DNA of 64,000 bases from Agapetus fuscipes. Its lineage: Eukaryota; Arthropoda; Insecta; Trichoptera; Glossosomatidae. The DNA lies in the NCBI GenBank assembly GCA_951799405.1, contig OX637350.1:9533852-9597851 (forward strand). Direction: 5' to 3'. Both the position numbers and the translations under genes were made by a program. Below are positions 42,076 through 52,560 of the stretch, in pieces (the stretch's first letter is position 1; every line of letters starts with the position of its first letter). The notes under the pieces were generated by a model. It made no database searches. It was not told where the DNA came from and saw only the letters and a program-made list of their open reading frames with translations.

Positions 42076-42355
42076 GATGGTTTATTTGGTGAGCGCTGTT
42101 TTTGTGTATATCACACCTCAAGAGCCCCCTGCGACTTTGTTAGTCGCTGTAGAAATTATCAAGCAAGACCCAGTTGTTGTAAAGTTGAATGGACCTTTCA
42201 GTGACCGGTCTTTGGTAAAGGTTTATGAATTTTTCAACTCAGCGAAGAGCACATTCGAAATATAAATAGTATATTTGTTGTGCTCCGCCGGGATCCGAAT
42301 CCACAACCTTCCATTTACGAGTCCAAAGTGTTGCCACTGGACTACGGACCGGTCC
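42076..42355 (-). repeat. SINE-C copy, full length, tail A
   Basis: Minus strand: head 'ggaccggtccgtagtccagt' with B box 'ggttgtggattcggatccc', the shared body, and then tail A ('gaggtgtgatatacacaaaa', 'acagcgctcaccaaataaa'). Confidence 0.9.
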
Positions 42356-43103
42356 AAGTTTGCAATAACACATTATATATACAAGTAAAACCTCAATCTT
42401 CAAAGGTTTTTTTTACTTTTTTGTAAAACAGATTTTATATTTGCAAAAGTGAATCATTTTTTGCAGAAAAGTTGTGCGGTTAAAGTCAATCTATTAGTCA
42501 ACAAAAAAAACTATAATAAATCATCCTCACAGAAAATTTGGCAAACAGTAAAATAAAAATACAAGCCTCAAAAAACAAATCTTCCCTGTAACTAGGTAGA
42601 ATGATTGCTATCCTTAAGAGTAAATTTTCTCGAGGTACGCGTAACAATGGAAATTAAGAAACAAAAATGTCATCGTTAAAAATATTTCGTACATCCGTTT
42701 TGGACGTGCTTGTCGTTTTAAATTCCCTCCGAGAGGCAGACTAACTTTTTTTGCTCAAATTTCCTTATTAAGGCTGCAATTAAGCGACCTCTCAGCGTCT
42801 CAATTTCATGCATTCACTTACAAAATAATTTCATTATGAAACACAATGGAAGAAACTTGCTTTTTAATTTTCATTATGTTGCACCTTAAAAATGTGTATT
42901 CGTCTTTAAATCTACAGTTCTAAAAAAGCTAAAAAAAAAGGAAGGGAAAAAAGGTGATAGTCGGGTTAAACTCATTTGGTAAGACGCTTTTGTCGAATGT
43001 GAAAAGGCGATGATTCGATTTACACCAAGGATATTACTCATTTTGCTACTAATTTTAAAATAATCATAGTTCCGGCAAAGTTTACTCAGTCTTTACAACT
43101 TGA
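42356..43103. other. No feature recognised
   Basis: This is AT-rich DNA between two SINEs. Confidence 0.4.
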
Positions 43104-43330
43104 CTAAGCTACTCTAGTCTGCCGCGTTCTCCCCGAAGGGGTCGTATGCGACAAGTTAATTTTTTACAGGTAAGTGGGTCAGTCTTACGCCAACCACTTC
43201 AGTTGAAGTGAGGGTTTACCAGCTCCCGAGGGGAATGGTATTCATTACTTGTGAAGGCTGAGTAAACCTTGCCGGTATTTTATTTTGGGTTTGAAATACA
43301 CACCGAAACGGGAAATCATTTTAAACACCT
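43104..43330 (-). repeat. SINE-B copy lacking the tRNA head
   Basis: 'tctgccgcgttctccccgaa', 'cttacgccaaccacttcagt' and 'cacaccgaaacgggaaatca' are all present. The sequence stops where the tRNA-like head should begin, so it is 5' truncated. Confidence 0.82.
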
Positions 43331-43434
43331 CCAAGAAGACGAAGTAGAAAATTTAAAAAACGTATTCCTTCGAAAAACTGATTACATATTTTTTTTTACA
43401 AATTCAATAGAAAAAAACAAGTTTTTATTCACTT

Positions 43435-43500
43435 TTATTTATTTCTGCTCAAACGTTTTCGCCTAATAAGGCATCTTTAGGAGCATAATTGTTACAAATA
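43435..43500 (-). repeat. Hammerhead-like / Penelope-like terminal motif, family 5
   Basis: Minus strand 'ctaaagatgccttattaggc' then 'gaaaacgtttgagc' and an 'aaataaataaaagtg' end. The layout matches families 1, 3 and 4: C(T/U)-x-AAGATG, a CCT/AGG stem, CGAAA and then an AT-rich tail. Confidence 0.45.
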
Positions 43501-43599
43501 TTTTTACTCTATACATTATATCTCAGCAAATGAGATTTATCTAACGAAACCTTTACCTTATTCCTGAAAGAAAATAATGATATTTTCTAAAAACCCACC

Positions 43600-43930
43600 A
43601 AGGCGCTCAGAGCAGAGTGAAGTCTCAGTAAAACAGCGGTGTCTTTTAAAAGCGGCGCCTCCTCCCGACCGCGGAGGGCAATTTGTTGGATTGAATTAGA
43701 ATTCCTGACGTCAGTAATTGATTTCACCCCCTCCACCCCTTTCTGGCCCCCTCCCACCCCCCCTCCCGCGTCGCTCACATGTCAGGTGAACCTTTTGTAT
43801 AGTTGTTCTTGGGCGGGAAACCCTGGAACGTGCGACAAGTTTTGCGTGCGTGCAGCCTGCGCAGTGAAAGGAAAATTTCCCCAAAGAGTTTCTAAGTTTT
43901 CTTCTCGTGATAAAACTCGGAGTACATAGT
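43600..43930. other. GC-rich island with strong G-quadruplex motif and CRE palindrome
   Basis: On the minus strand 43747-43767 gives four G runs separated by single bases (C runs at 43747-51, 43753-55, 43757-63 and 43765-67 on plus). TGACGTCA lies at 43706-43713. The island is single copy as far as I see. Frames on both strands are low complexity (for example glycine-rich on minus) and not called. Confidence 0.5.
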
Positions 43931-44011
43931 AATTATATAAATTTTCCTTCACTATTTTTATTTCAGAAAATTGTTTTCGTTTCAGAAGTTTATAATTTCA
44001 TCTTCATGATT

Positions 44012-44213
44012 TCCTTGACGTTAAGGTTGGTACTAGGCTGATAACCTTTACTGTAAATATTGGTTCACTTTGTGTTTCAGGTAATAGCAGATAGAGTTGA
44101 AAAGTTCATTTGAGATTTGTTTATTTTGTAAGTACACATACAGTATGTGTAAGCGCGAACTTAGATGTCACTATTTGTGAACATACGCTAACATAGATTA
44201 TTCATAAATGATG
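44012..44213 (+). repeat. SINE-A copy, diverged
   Basis: It starts 'tccttgacgttaaggttgg' and lacks part of the 'caatgtcacccctg' core. It keeps 'cacatacagtatgtg' at 44136-44150 in place of the usual CACATGCGGCATGTG, with both sides changed so the stem still pairs. Confidence 0.75.
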
Positions 44214-44257
44214 AACACAGTTTTGTTTAGTTTTGTAATCAAAAAAATAACACAGTT

Positions 44258-44362
44258 AATAATAATAATAACAGGCTGATTTATTTTAAATTACACATGA
44301 TAAGAGAGCGCCGTTTTTGTGTGTGTCACACCTCAAGGGCCCTCTCCGATCATGGATAAGTT
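44258..44362 (-). repeat. CR1/L2-like LINE 3' end
   Basis: Minus strand 'cttatccatgatcggagagg', 'gcccttgaggtgtgacacac' and 'acaaaaacggcgctctc' match the LINE at 6850-6925, including the last codons. It ends 'aaataaatcagcct' and then TATTATTATT. The same AAATAAATCAGCCT word ends SINE-C tail A. Confidence 0.7.
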
Positions 44363-44867
44363 AAGTTTTGTATTCAAACAAAAAAAGTGAATATTTACTA
44401 GGGTGTAAGGATGAACAATACCTTAGATAATTAATTAGTCAATTAAAAAATAAAAACAACAAAGGTTCAGTTGTATGATATGTAGAATTTAACCACGTTA
44501 ATTTTTATTAATATCATGTTGAAATTAAATTTATCATAATCAAAACTAACATGGTTTTATTCAATAAATTTTGCACATTGACTTCTCGACATATCAGAGA
44601 AGAAAAGTTCTATCAAAAGACACCACAAATTTCAATGTTTACAAACAATGAATTTCAGAAAATTGTTCGCTTCTTGAAAATCACTATGTTGATATTCATT
44701 ATGAAAAGCATAACTAGTTTAATAAATTAAGTCTTTTTTGTGAACCAAAAGTTTTCATGTTGTTGTACATCACACCTTTCTTGCATCAACTTTCATCTTT
44801 ACCTGACTGGCACGTTCCTTTCTCCACTCATTTCACCACAAGTATCCATCTCAGCGTCCTTACACCA

Positions 44868-45023
44868 CCTTAAATATAAAACCTAACGTTTAAACTCACC
44901 TTTAGCGTGTTATCAAAAATGTAAACAAACCAAAACACCCAGAAAAGTTGCTATTTAAGTTTTCATACATTTTTTTGAGAAACGCAGTGGATGAGTTTAA
45001 GTGAAATGTTTTATACTTGAGGT
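44868..45023. repeat. MITE-1 copy, best preserved ends
   Basis: The left end 'ccttaaatataaaacctaac' and 'gtttaaactcacctttagcg' is imperfectly complementary over about 50 bp to the right end 'gagtttaagtgaaatgtttt' and 'atacttgagg'. It is about 156 bp with no coding capacity. The class is inferred from terminal inverted repeats and copy number. Confidence 0.65.
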
Positions 45024-45300
45024 GCGGTATAAGTCTTACATATAAACCACGTCACCTCGCGACCAAGATCGTCATGCCGCGACTTGCGCGGGAAAATCTC
45101 ATCTTGATTAATATAAAGTATTACGAGTTAGTACGACATCCCGAGGCTCTTTGTTTTATGACTGGTGGGGAACAAGCAAGCCAGAGGCGTTTCGTAACAA
45201 AGAGCGCCATGGTCATTTTACAATTTTTAAGACAATCTTCTCCTTTTTATCGCAAATTTTCGCGAAGAACAGAAGCGCCAGTATCGAGTAGATATTAACT
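45024..45300 (+). other. Single-copy, GC-balanced segment with a 93-codon frame
   Basis: The frame (45017-45298) includes MPRLARENLILINIKYYELV and overlaps the end of a MITE-1. No family is recognised. It may be noncoding. Confidence 0.2.
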
Positions 45301-46917
45301 ATTTTTTAATTTTATTTTGTGTAAGAAAACACACTATCTTTTGGTGCTCATCTTTAAACAATATTTTTATACATAAAGCTCCTAAAACATCAAGGATATT
45401 GTAATAATCAAATTCCTGGGAGGTAGATGAGTTACAGGTTAATTTTAAATCCCATGAAAACTGACAGTCAGAGAATATGTTGTAAAAGTAGCTCAGTGCA
45501 GAGGTCAAAGATCATCAAAGATCTAAGATATGTATAATATATAATTGACAAGGTAATTGTCATGAGATTCATAAAAAAAAACAGCTGAGCTAGAAGCTAT
45601 GAAACTCAAACATATTATGTACGAAAAAATATATATATTTGTTTTAGGCTTGTGAATGAATGAACTTGCAAAAATGGAGTGGGATTGTTTTTTCATCTGC
45701 GAAAAAAAGTTACACATGCATGTGTATTAAACTAGTTTCTTTAGAACCCAAAATATAAAAAAAAATGTTAGTTTTTACACTAATAACTTGCCTGTGTGAC
45801 GTAACAACTTTGTAGATGACTTGAAATGTACAGACTTCATTCAAAACCATGGACATTAAAACTAAAAACAGCCACCAAATGACAGCCCTCATTTTGTAAC
45901 GTCAATGATTTATTATTGCTTTATTCCTTGAGGTTGCCTCAGCAATTTACCCATTTTCTCAGGCCTAGAACGCTCCTGGCTTGTAAGTGAGGCGCGTAAG
46001 AAACATCAGACTTACTCTAGGCTCTCAGAGAGCTGTTTTGTAGGGATTACGATTTGAGCTTGCTGGAGCATTCGATGTGAGTTTTCTCGCTTAATTCAAA
46101 TATTTATGGCGCCCTTCTGTACTTACAGAGCGAAACAAAGTCAGAGAAAAACATTATTTGAATGTAAATACGTGATTTTAAATATGATATTTTATAAAAA
46201 AGTATTTAAAGTTTATCCTAAAAAAAATGCCTTCGGAATAAAAGCAGGTATCTGCATTGTTTTTGATTGATTTAAAACACAAAAAATGTATACGGGAATC
46301 AAAAATTTAAAGGGTTACATAAATTACTCACAAAGTATTTTATATTCGTATCGAAGTAAAAAAATCACTATGACTCGTTTCATTGGCTGCATTTACTTTC
46401 TCAATCTACTTGCTATATATAATACACAGTGCTTTACAAATAATCTTTAAATTTTGTGAGGGGCATTTGTCTCATAAACTCAAGAAAAAAAATTCAAACC
46501 AGATGCTATTTGCCCTATATAGCCACTTTTTTGCACACAAAAAATGCATGTAATGATTTAAAGGCAGAAAAAGTTGTAGCTCCGTATGTTTTTTTTTACG
46601 TCGCAACTTTAAGACGTTTTGCATAAAAATCATAATGAATACGTTTTTTATGACATTAAGAAAAGAAGAAAAGTTATATGAACCATAAAATAACAATTTC
46701 CGTCATATGCTCCACAACTTATTAAACATTCATTTAGGGGGGGAAAGTCGTAAAGAATATGAAAGCTAAACTTTATTTCCATGTATAACGTAAACCTCAA
46801 GCTAAAAGTGGAATAAATTTTTGCTAGTTTCGACGGAAAAGCTCACGCACAGTTTTTTGTGATAAACCGCCTAGTACATTTTTTAAGGGGAAAGCTGTAA
46901 CGGTGAAAATGCAATGC
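45301..46917. other. AT-rich sequence, no feature recognised
   Basis: This is long AT-rich DNA with short frames on both strands. No shared repeat or exon-like stretch was found. Confidence 0.45.
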
Positions 46918-46967
46918 GGCCCATTTTGGCCCATCTTGGCCCATCTCGGCCCATCTCGGCCCCTCCG
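46918..46967 (+). repeat. 10-bp minisatellite, five units
   Basis: GGCCCATTTT, GGCCCATCTT, GGCCCATCTC (twice) and GGCCCCTCCG run head to tail inside a GC-rich patch that extends to about 47010. Confidence 0.9.
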
Positions 46968-47260
46968 TCCGCCCCGAATGGCAATGAATAAGCAAGCGGG
47001 CCGCCAGTAGTGATTTCTAGAACAGTTTTCCCGACCTAAGATAGTCGGGGAATAAGTATTTTATTTTCCCCGAAACGCAGGACTCCTTTTAAAAATAAGC
47101 AAGTGTAAAGTATTCTCTTGTAGCTTTTCCTAAGAACTTTTTTTATTTCCACATAAGGTTGATGTGTAATGAAGGCGTTGTTAAAAACTCTATTTTTGGT
47201 TTTGTTTTCAATTCATTGTCTGTTTTTTATTCATATGATAAAGTATTTTGTAATTTTTGT

Positions 47261-47428
47261 TCCTTGACCAATAACTTAAATGAGGCTGTCAACCTATTTT
47301 GTATTTTTTTCTTCATTTGCCCAATGTCACCCCTGTTCATTAGAAGGGCGGCAAAAGTTGCAGTACTTCATTTGAGTTAGACATGTAAGCGCGCATACAT
47401 TTAATACGAATCTTAAATGTTCATTTTT
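47261..47428 (+). repeat. SINE-A copy, diverged and shortened
   Basis: 'tccttgaccaataacttaaa', 'tgcccaatgtcacccctgtt' and 'cggcaaaagttgcagtactt' are followed by 'aatacgaatcttaaatg'. The hairpin region is deleted. Confidence 0.7.
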
Positions 47429-47437
47429 AAAAAAAGA

Positions 47438-47584
47438 GTGGGCAGACATAAGCTGAGATGGGAGGATGAGGGGAGGAAGGAAGCAAACCAACTACTGCAG
47501 GTGACAGACTGGAAAGCCACAGCGGTGGACAGGAGGAGTTGGAGGGGAAAGCTGATGGAGACCAAGATTCGATATGAACTGTAG
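47438..47584 (+). pseudogene. RTE-like LINE, last 48 codons
   Basis: It is open from 47438 to a TAG at 47582-47584 and encodes GRHKLRWEDEGRKEANQLLQ, VTDWKATAVDRRSWRGKLME and TKIRYEL. The RW.D......W...A.DR..WR...EAK pattern is the RTE-like C-terminus. It shares QLLQVT and DR.SWR with the decayed fragment at 17.2-17.46 kb. It directly follows a SINE-A. No TSD was identified. Confidence 0.65.
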
Positions 47585-47700
47585 AGCCATAGTGAAAAAA
47601 AAGCTCTTATTCGACATTCCTCCTTATCTACGGCAATCCTGTTGAGCTCATCGTCCTTATGAGCTGACTTTTACATACACACAATAAAACATACATATTC

Positions 47701-47993
47701 GACCGGTCCGTAGTCTAAGTGGTAGCACTTCGGACTCGTAACTGAAAGGTTGTGGGTTTGAATCCCGGCGGAGCACAAAAAATATACCATTTATATTTTC
47801 AAATTTGCTCTTCGCTGGGTTGAAAAATTCATAACCCTTTATCAAAGACCGGTCATCAAAAGGTCCATCCAGCCTTACAACAACTGGGTCTTGCTTGAGA
47901 ATTGGCGCTTTCTACAGCGACGACCAAGCTCGCAGAGGGCTTTTGAGGTGTGATAGACACAAAAACAGCGCTCACCAAATAAATCAGCCTAAT
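47701..47993 (+). repeat. SINE-C copy, full length, tail A (reference)
   Basis: The head GACCGGTCCGTAGTCTAAGT continues GGTAGCACTTCGGACTCG (A box) and 'ggttgtgggtttgaatccc' (B box). The body has 'gctcttcgctgggttgaaaa' and 'aactgggtcttgcttgagaa', to 'gacgaccaagctcg'. Then tail A 'cagagggcttttgaggtgtg' and 'caccaaataaatcagcctaa'. Confidence 0.93.
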
Positions 47994-48360
47994 TTTTTTA
48001 TTTTAATATTATATTGGCTTTAACATCAATAAACATTTAGTCCATTGAATGATTTTAATTGTACAATGCCTTTCTAAAATCCAGTGAAACTTGAAAGTAA
48101 AATCACACCTCCCACAAAACGGGTTTATTCTGAACGACAGCTAAATTGAATCACGTTTCTCTGGTTATAAACGGCTGAACTTCACGAGATCCCCAGCGAT
48201 GTGACCACTATACCGACTATTCTCGGTCCTAGCGTTAGCTAAATCCATCATGGCCGTCATTGTAGGCTTAGTTCATCTCTGAACAGTCAGGTTTGGTAGA
48301 TGCAAATCTGACAGATGTCGTCCGACCGCTTATTTTCACATTTTATATCTATCATCTATA

Positions 48361-48602
48361 TATAATCTAAGTGTCAAAGATATATTTACATTAAAAAAAT
48401 ATATTAAATGCATGCCCACAAGCAGACACGTGGAAGTTTGCGCTTACAAATGCTGCATGTGTATTGGGTACTTACGAAATAAAATCAAAACCTCAAATGA
48501 ACATAATCCCTACAACTTTTGCTGACCTCCCCTAAAACAGGGATGACATTGGCAAAGTGAACCATTTCAGCTTCATACTATGTAACTTATAAGTCAAGGA
48601 AT
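48361..48602 (-). repeat. SINE-A copy, full length, moderately diverged
   Basis: Tail 'tataatctaagtgtcaaag', core 'gatgacattggcaaagtgaa', and 5' end 'acttataagtcaaggaa' on the minus strand. Confidence 0.85.
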
Positions 48603-48779
48603 TAACATTAACTATGAAAAACAATATGACTTTAAAATATATGTATATTTTGTTGTGAGGTATATTCTTTGCATGATTCAAACAAAGCAATATCATAATT
48701 TTCCAATCGTAATCCTAGCCTTCGTTCGTGGGTGCAAAATAAGTTGTAAAAATGTGTGACATATAAGAATCAGTTCATC

Positions 48780-48860
48780 TTGAATCGTCATGTAGAAAGG
48801 GTGCCTCCTGACGACGTTGGCCACGTCGTCCACAAAAGGTTGCCATAACATGTCCATAAC
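48780..48860 (+). repeat. Penelope-like terminal fragment, family 2
   Basis: 'cctcctgacgacgttggcca' then 'cgtcgtccacaaaaggttgc' and 'tccataacggttcaa'. GACGACGT and ACGTCGTC pair perfectly around TGGCC. It is directly followed by a SINE-A. Confidence 0.45.
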
Positions 48861-48869
48861 GGTTCAAGT

Positions 48870-49117
48870 CTATAATCTATAATCTAAGTTGCAAGGATAT
48901 ATTCATTTAAAGCTCTCAGATGTAAGCCCACAAACCAACAAGTGTAGTTCGCGCTTACAAATGCTGAATGTGTACTTACAAATAAAATCCAAACCTCAAA
49001 TGAACATAAGCCCCACAACTTTTGCCGACCTTCCCTGAAACAGGGGTAACATTGGCAAAGTGAACCATTTTTTACAGTATGGGTGGTCAGCCTCATACCA
49101 ACCTATAAGTCAAGTAA
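48870..49117 (-). repeat. SINE-A copy, full length
   Basis: Tail 'ctataatctataatctaag', core 'ggtaacattggcaaagtgaa', end 'cctataagtcaagtaa'. Confidence 0.9.
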
Positions 49118-49133
49118 TATCTGAAATATCTTC

Positions 49134-49775
49134 TTTTTTTTTTTTTTTTTTTTTTTATTGTTTAAACAAGAATACAACAGCATTGAATATAATTTTGTAT
49201 ACATATATAAGATATTTTTTACAATTCATGTCGCCTATTACTGTATTCTACAAATTAATATTTTAAATTACAAATCATGCCAGGTAAATAAATAAAAAGT
49301 AAAGAAAAACAAAAAGAAGCAGCATCCAAAACCAAAAAAAAAAGAAATACACAAATCAAAACAGAATAAAAATAAAAATAAAAAATAAATCTCGTCCTCA
49401 TGATGGGATAAGGAAAGAAAGGTCAGGAGAAAGGAAAGGGAGTAGAAAAACAATGCGCACACCAAACACGTCAATGATGATTAATAAGCAATAAAAACAA
49501 AATAGGAATTGAGAATGATTAAAGAAATTAGAAATGAGATTCAAAAATGAAATTCAAATCCTGCTAGATTCAAAATCCTCTTTTTCAATGACTGTGCAGA
49601 CAGAAAGAAAATGTCCAACTTAGGATCAGTCCTTTGGACACTATTTACTGCAACGCAGGCTCTACTTATAAAAGAATTTTGCTTATAATTTGTCCTGGCT
49701 GCACCCACATAAAATAAGGATTTGTCTCGATGAGTTCTGATTGGACAATGAAATGGAAGGAATCTTAAAATTTAA
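49134..49775 (-). mobile_element. Jockey/CR1-like LINE, 5' truncated, with poly(A)
   Basis: A 23-T run (49134-49156) is the poly(A) tail on the minus strand. Upstream of it (49157-49540) is an A/T-rich 3' UTR, then the end of the ORF. The insertion carries only the last ~75 codons. The poly(A) tail and longer UTR separate it from the RTE-like elements. Confidence 0.65.
49541..49768 (-). pseudogene. LINE ORF2 C-terminal end (Jockey/CR1-like)
   Basis: The frame reads LRFLPFHCPIRTHRDKSLFY, VGAARTNYKQNSFISRACVA and VNSVQRTDPKLDIFFLSAQ, to a TGA at 49541-49543. The pattern L..P.......SLF.....RTN...NSF..R....N is typical after the RT domain of Jockey/CR1-type proteins. There is no catalytic part. 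Confidence 0.6.
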
Positions 49776-50262
49776 TTACGATATACTCAAAATGAGTCAA
49801 ATTAGATAATTAGATAAATCGTACGACAAATTTTCGAAACAAGACAGACCGTGCCCTGAAACGGCGCGCTCGTTCTCGGTACGATTTAGTATCTTTAATA
49901 TTTGATTTGATGTTTGTCCCAACACGCCACTCAAGTGTGGTGTTATTGAATTGCTACGAGCTCTGAATATGCTTATTTCCTTTGCACGCAACGAATAAAT
50001 TTGGCAAAAAATGTTTTCATTTGTACATTATAATCAAAAGTAATCAATTTTGATAGAAATCTTAAGTGTAAAATGTAAATAATTGTTTTAATTTTTCGGA
50101 AATAATTATGTGGCATCTTTACTACAAATTAACTGTTGTAAACTTATCAAGAATGAACACAAAGTTATTAATCACATACAGGTATAAACTTATTTACACG
50201 ATTTTGTATTATTCCTTCCTTTCTTATATTACATTTTTCTTTCTGATTTTATATTTCTTAAT
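49776..50262. other. No feature recognised
   Basis: This is AT-rich DNA before the next SINE-A. No repeat shared with other places was seen. Confidence 0.35.
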
Positions 50263-50573
50263 TCTTTGACTTATAGGTTGGTATGCGGCTGACCACCCAT
50301 GCTGTAAAAAATGTTTCACTTTGCCAATGTCACCCCTGTTTCAGGGAAGGACGGCAAGAAATGCAGGGTGTATGTGCATTTGAGATTTGGGTTTTTACGT
50401 TTTAGGTTCACATCCGTCATGTGCAAGCGCGAACGATTACGTCTGTGAGAATGCATGTAATAAACATGCACATAATCTCACAAGCGAACTTGTACGCTTG
50501 TGAGAATGCATATAATGTGAATCCCCAATGTAGCATATGTTTGCAACTTAGATTAGATTTGATTAGATTAGAT
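50263..50573 (+). repeat. SINE-A copy with internal duplication
   Basis: It starts 'tctttgacttataggttgg' and ends in TTAGATTTGATTAGATTAGA. Between 50425 and 50515 the 'cacaagcgaacttgtacg' and 'tgtgagaatgcat' blocks appear twice, partly in opposite sense, lengthening the copy to about 311 bp. Confidence 0.85.
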
Positions 50574-50641
50574 GAGGCTGACCACACATGCTGTAAAAAA
50601 TTATTCACTTTGCCAATGTCACCCCTGTTTCAGGGAAGGTA
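50574..50641 (+). repeat. SINE-A partial copy, abutting the previous one
   Basis: 'tgaggctgaccacacatgct' to 'cccctgtttcagggaaggt' starts about 25 bp into the family sequence, directly after the TTAGA tail of the preceding copy. It stops after the first hairpin. Confidence 0.8.
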
Positions 50642-51077
50642 TTTGCTAAATACTGTATTACGACAACCCATAGATACTTGTGTACATTACGATTAACGAC
50701 AACACTTATTTGTTATTTATACAAGAATCCTTAACATATGTATTACTGTTAGTCTAACACAGTAATATATTTACTAGTTATTTAGCAGCAGTAATGATAT
50801 CGAGGAGTTATTTGCAAGTTAATAACAAAGTTAACTAAGATGTGTTGATGTTCACAACAAACAGTATGTGAACACAGAGCGACGTCACAAAGGAGTGTTC
50901 TAGCGCACACAAGAACAACAATGAAACTAATTTCAATCAATAATAAACATTCCAAAACTGTCTAAACAATGCACGCGGGGCAGGCTTTGACAAACTAGCT
51001 CTCCTTACTAATAATTTTATGGACTCTCTAATAGTAACTAATTGTACAGGACACCGAGTGATACAACCTTACGATAC
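50642..51077. other. No feature recognised
   Basis: This is AT-rich DNA upstream of a solo LTR. Confidence 0.35.
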
Positions 51078-51498
51078 TGTTATGTAAATACCAAATACAT
51101 ATAAATGTTATATAGGTAGGTGTATTAGTTATAGCTGATGAGAGGTGGAGTAATAATTATAGGTACCTAGGGTAAAGAGACATTCAATTATGTACCTACT
51201 CGAAGCTCGTAGAAGTCCGTCGTTCTGGAATGTTCCAGCAAAATTGGCTTCTAGTAACTACTATCGCTGCAATATAAAAAGCTGCAAACCGCATGCAGGA
51301 GTCAGTCTATATACGACGGTCTGCTTTTGAGCAAGAAAGACAGTGTAAGTGAACACCAACTGTTAAATAAATGTAAATTGCTTAACCATAAATGTGAAGT
51401 GTTAAAAATAAATTTAAATAGTTAAATAAATCTAAGTGTAAAATAAATATCCTGTTAAGAAGACCAGTTTTTTTAATTTGAACCCTAAAAACACAACA
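51078..51498 (+). repeat. Solo LTR, copy 3
   Basis: It starts TGTTATGTAAATACC and ends CCCTAAAAACACAACA. Preceding ATAC and following ATAT are an imperfect 4-bp TSD. A TATA-like 'gcaatataaaaagctgc' and several AATAAA words are in LTR order. Only the ends and the promoter/poly(A) layout are shared with copies 1 and 2, so it belongs to a related but distinct subfamily. Confidence 0.75.
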
Positions 51499-51729
51499 AT
51501 ATGTAAACTAAATCACTATGTACATAGGAGTGCTGTTGTATATTTCATACATTTTTTTATTCACGCAATTGAGATAACATGTACTCGCGGTATATAAAGG
51601 AGTATAAAACCTCAAGTAACGTTGTAGATTTCGAAAAAAATTCTATGCATATTTGCCTTTTTCCGACTTTTTCGCAATTCACAAATAAGCTACACGAGTG
51701 ATTAAATTTTTTGCTGTATTTTCCTATTA

Positions 51730-51800
51730 TTCTCCAATGGGCCGCATGTGTTGAATGAAACCTATTTATTTTCACAGTTAAAGGCGACCAGGCTTACGTG
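51730..51800 (-). repeat. Possible SINE-B scrap
   Basis: 'gggccgcatgtgttgaatga' and 'aacctatttattttcacagt' then 'gaccaggcttacgtgaatca' resemble the SINE-B 3' body. It is weak and short. Confidence 0.35.
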
Positions 51801-51989
51801 AATCACACTTCTTGATCCCTCTGTGAGATACGACGTCACCAAAGTCACCAATTGCTGTTAGACTGTTACTAAAGGCACATCGGTGTTATTCTTAAACACC
51901 AAAGCTATGGCTTATCCGCAGCTCGCACTGAATTTACAAAAAAACGATTATCCGTAGATCAGCTATAGATCAAATGTTTTGTGTAGCCC

Positions 51990-52045
51990 TGACATGAATT
52001 TTTCAACCCAACCCAGCGAAGTCAGTTTGAAAATAATTTGGCTAT
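51990..52045 (-). repeat. Possible SINE-C body scrap
   Basis: 'catgaatttttcaacccaac' and 'ccagcgaag' match the SINE-C body. Nothing on either side extends the match. Confidence 0.4.
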
Positions 52046-52434
52046 CTTACCTGTGAAAATAAATATATTTCCTTTTTTTTTTTTTTTTCCTACCACCCAT
52101 ATATTTCTACGAGGTGTCAGCTTAACAATGAATGTTGTCTAGTTACAAATTAACTAGGTACATATACATTTTAACATACTCGGCAGAATTTAATGAAATC
52201 TTGTTGACTTCAAAGTCTGGAATAATTGAAGCATTTCATGTGTTAAAAACGTTATATTAAGTTGCCAACAGGCAAGTGACAAAACAGTGAATACACCAAC
52301 AAGTACGTCGAGGTAACCGCGGCTTCCGTGTAAAATTATCCTCCACTCCCAGAGGGGAGGAAAGTCGGCCCAAGAAATTCTCACAAACTTGGCATACAGA
52401 ATACACCTAGTAGAAAACTTCACGTGAAAACTCA

Positions 52435-52560
52435 GAGCGTTTTACCAGAAATGCACAGTAACTAAAATGCTCAACTAAAGGCGCTGTTTGAATTTTCATG
52501 CATTTTCAGTTCAATTCAATGTTTGAATTTAAGCATTTGAGTTTATACTTCAGCACGGGC
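52435..52560. repeat. MITE-1 copy, diverged
   Basis: 'agagcgttttaccagaaatg', 'aaaggcgctgtttgaatttt' and 'catttgagtttatacttca' follow MITE-1 order. Confidence 0.45.

Noticed and set aside
47700..47775. tRNA gene at the start of SINE-C
   Set aside because: Same reason: the B box is clear, but the cloverleaf is incomplete and the downstream body is shared by several copies.
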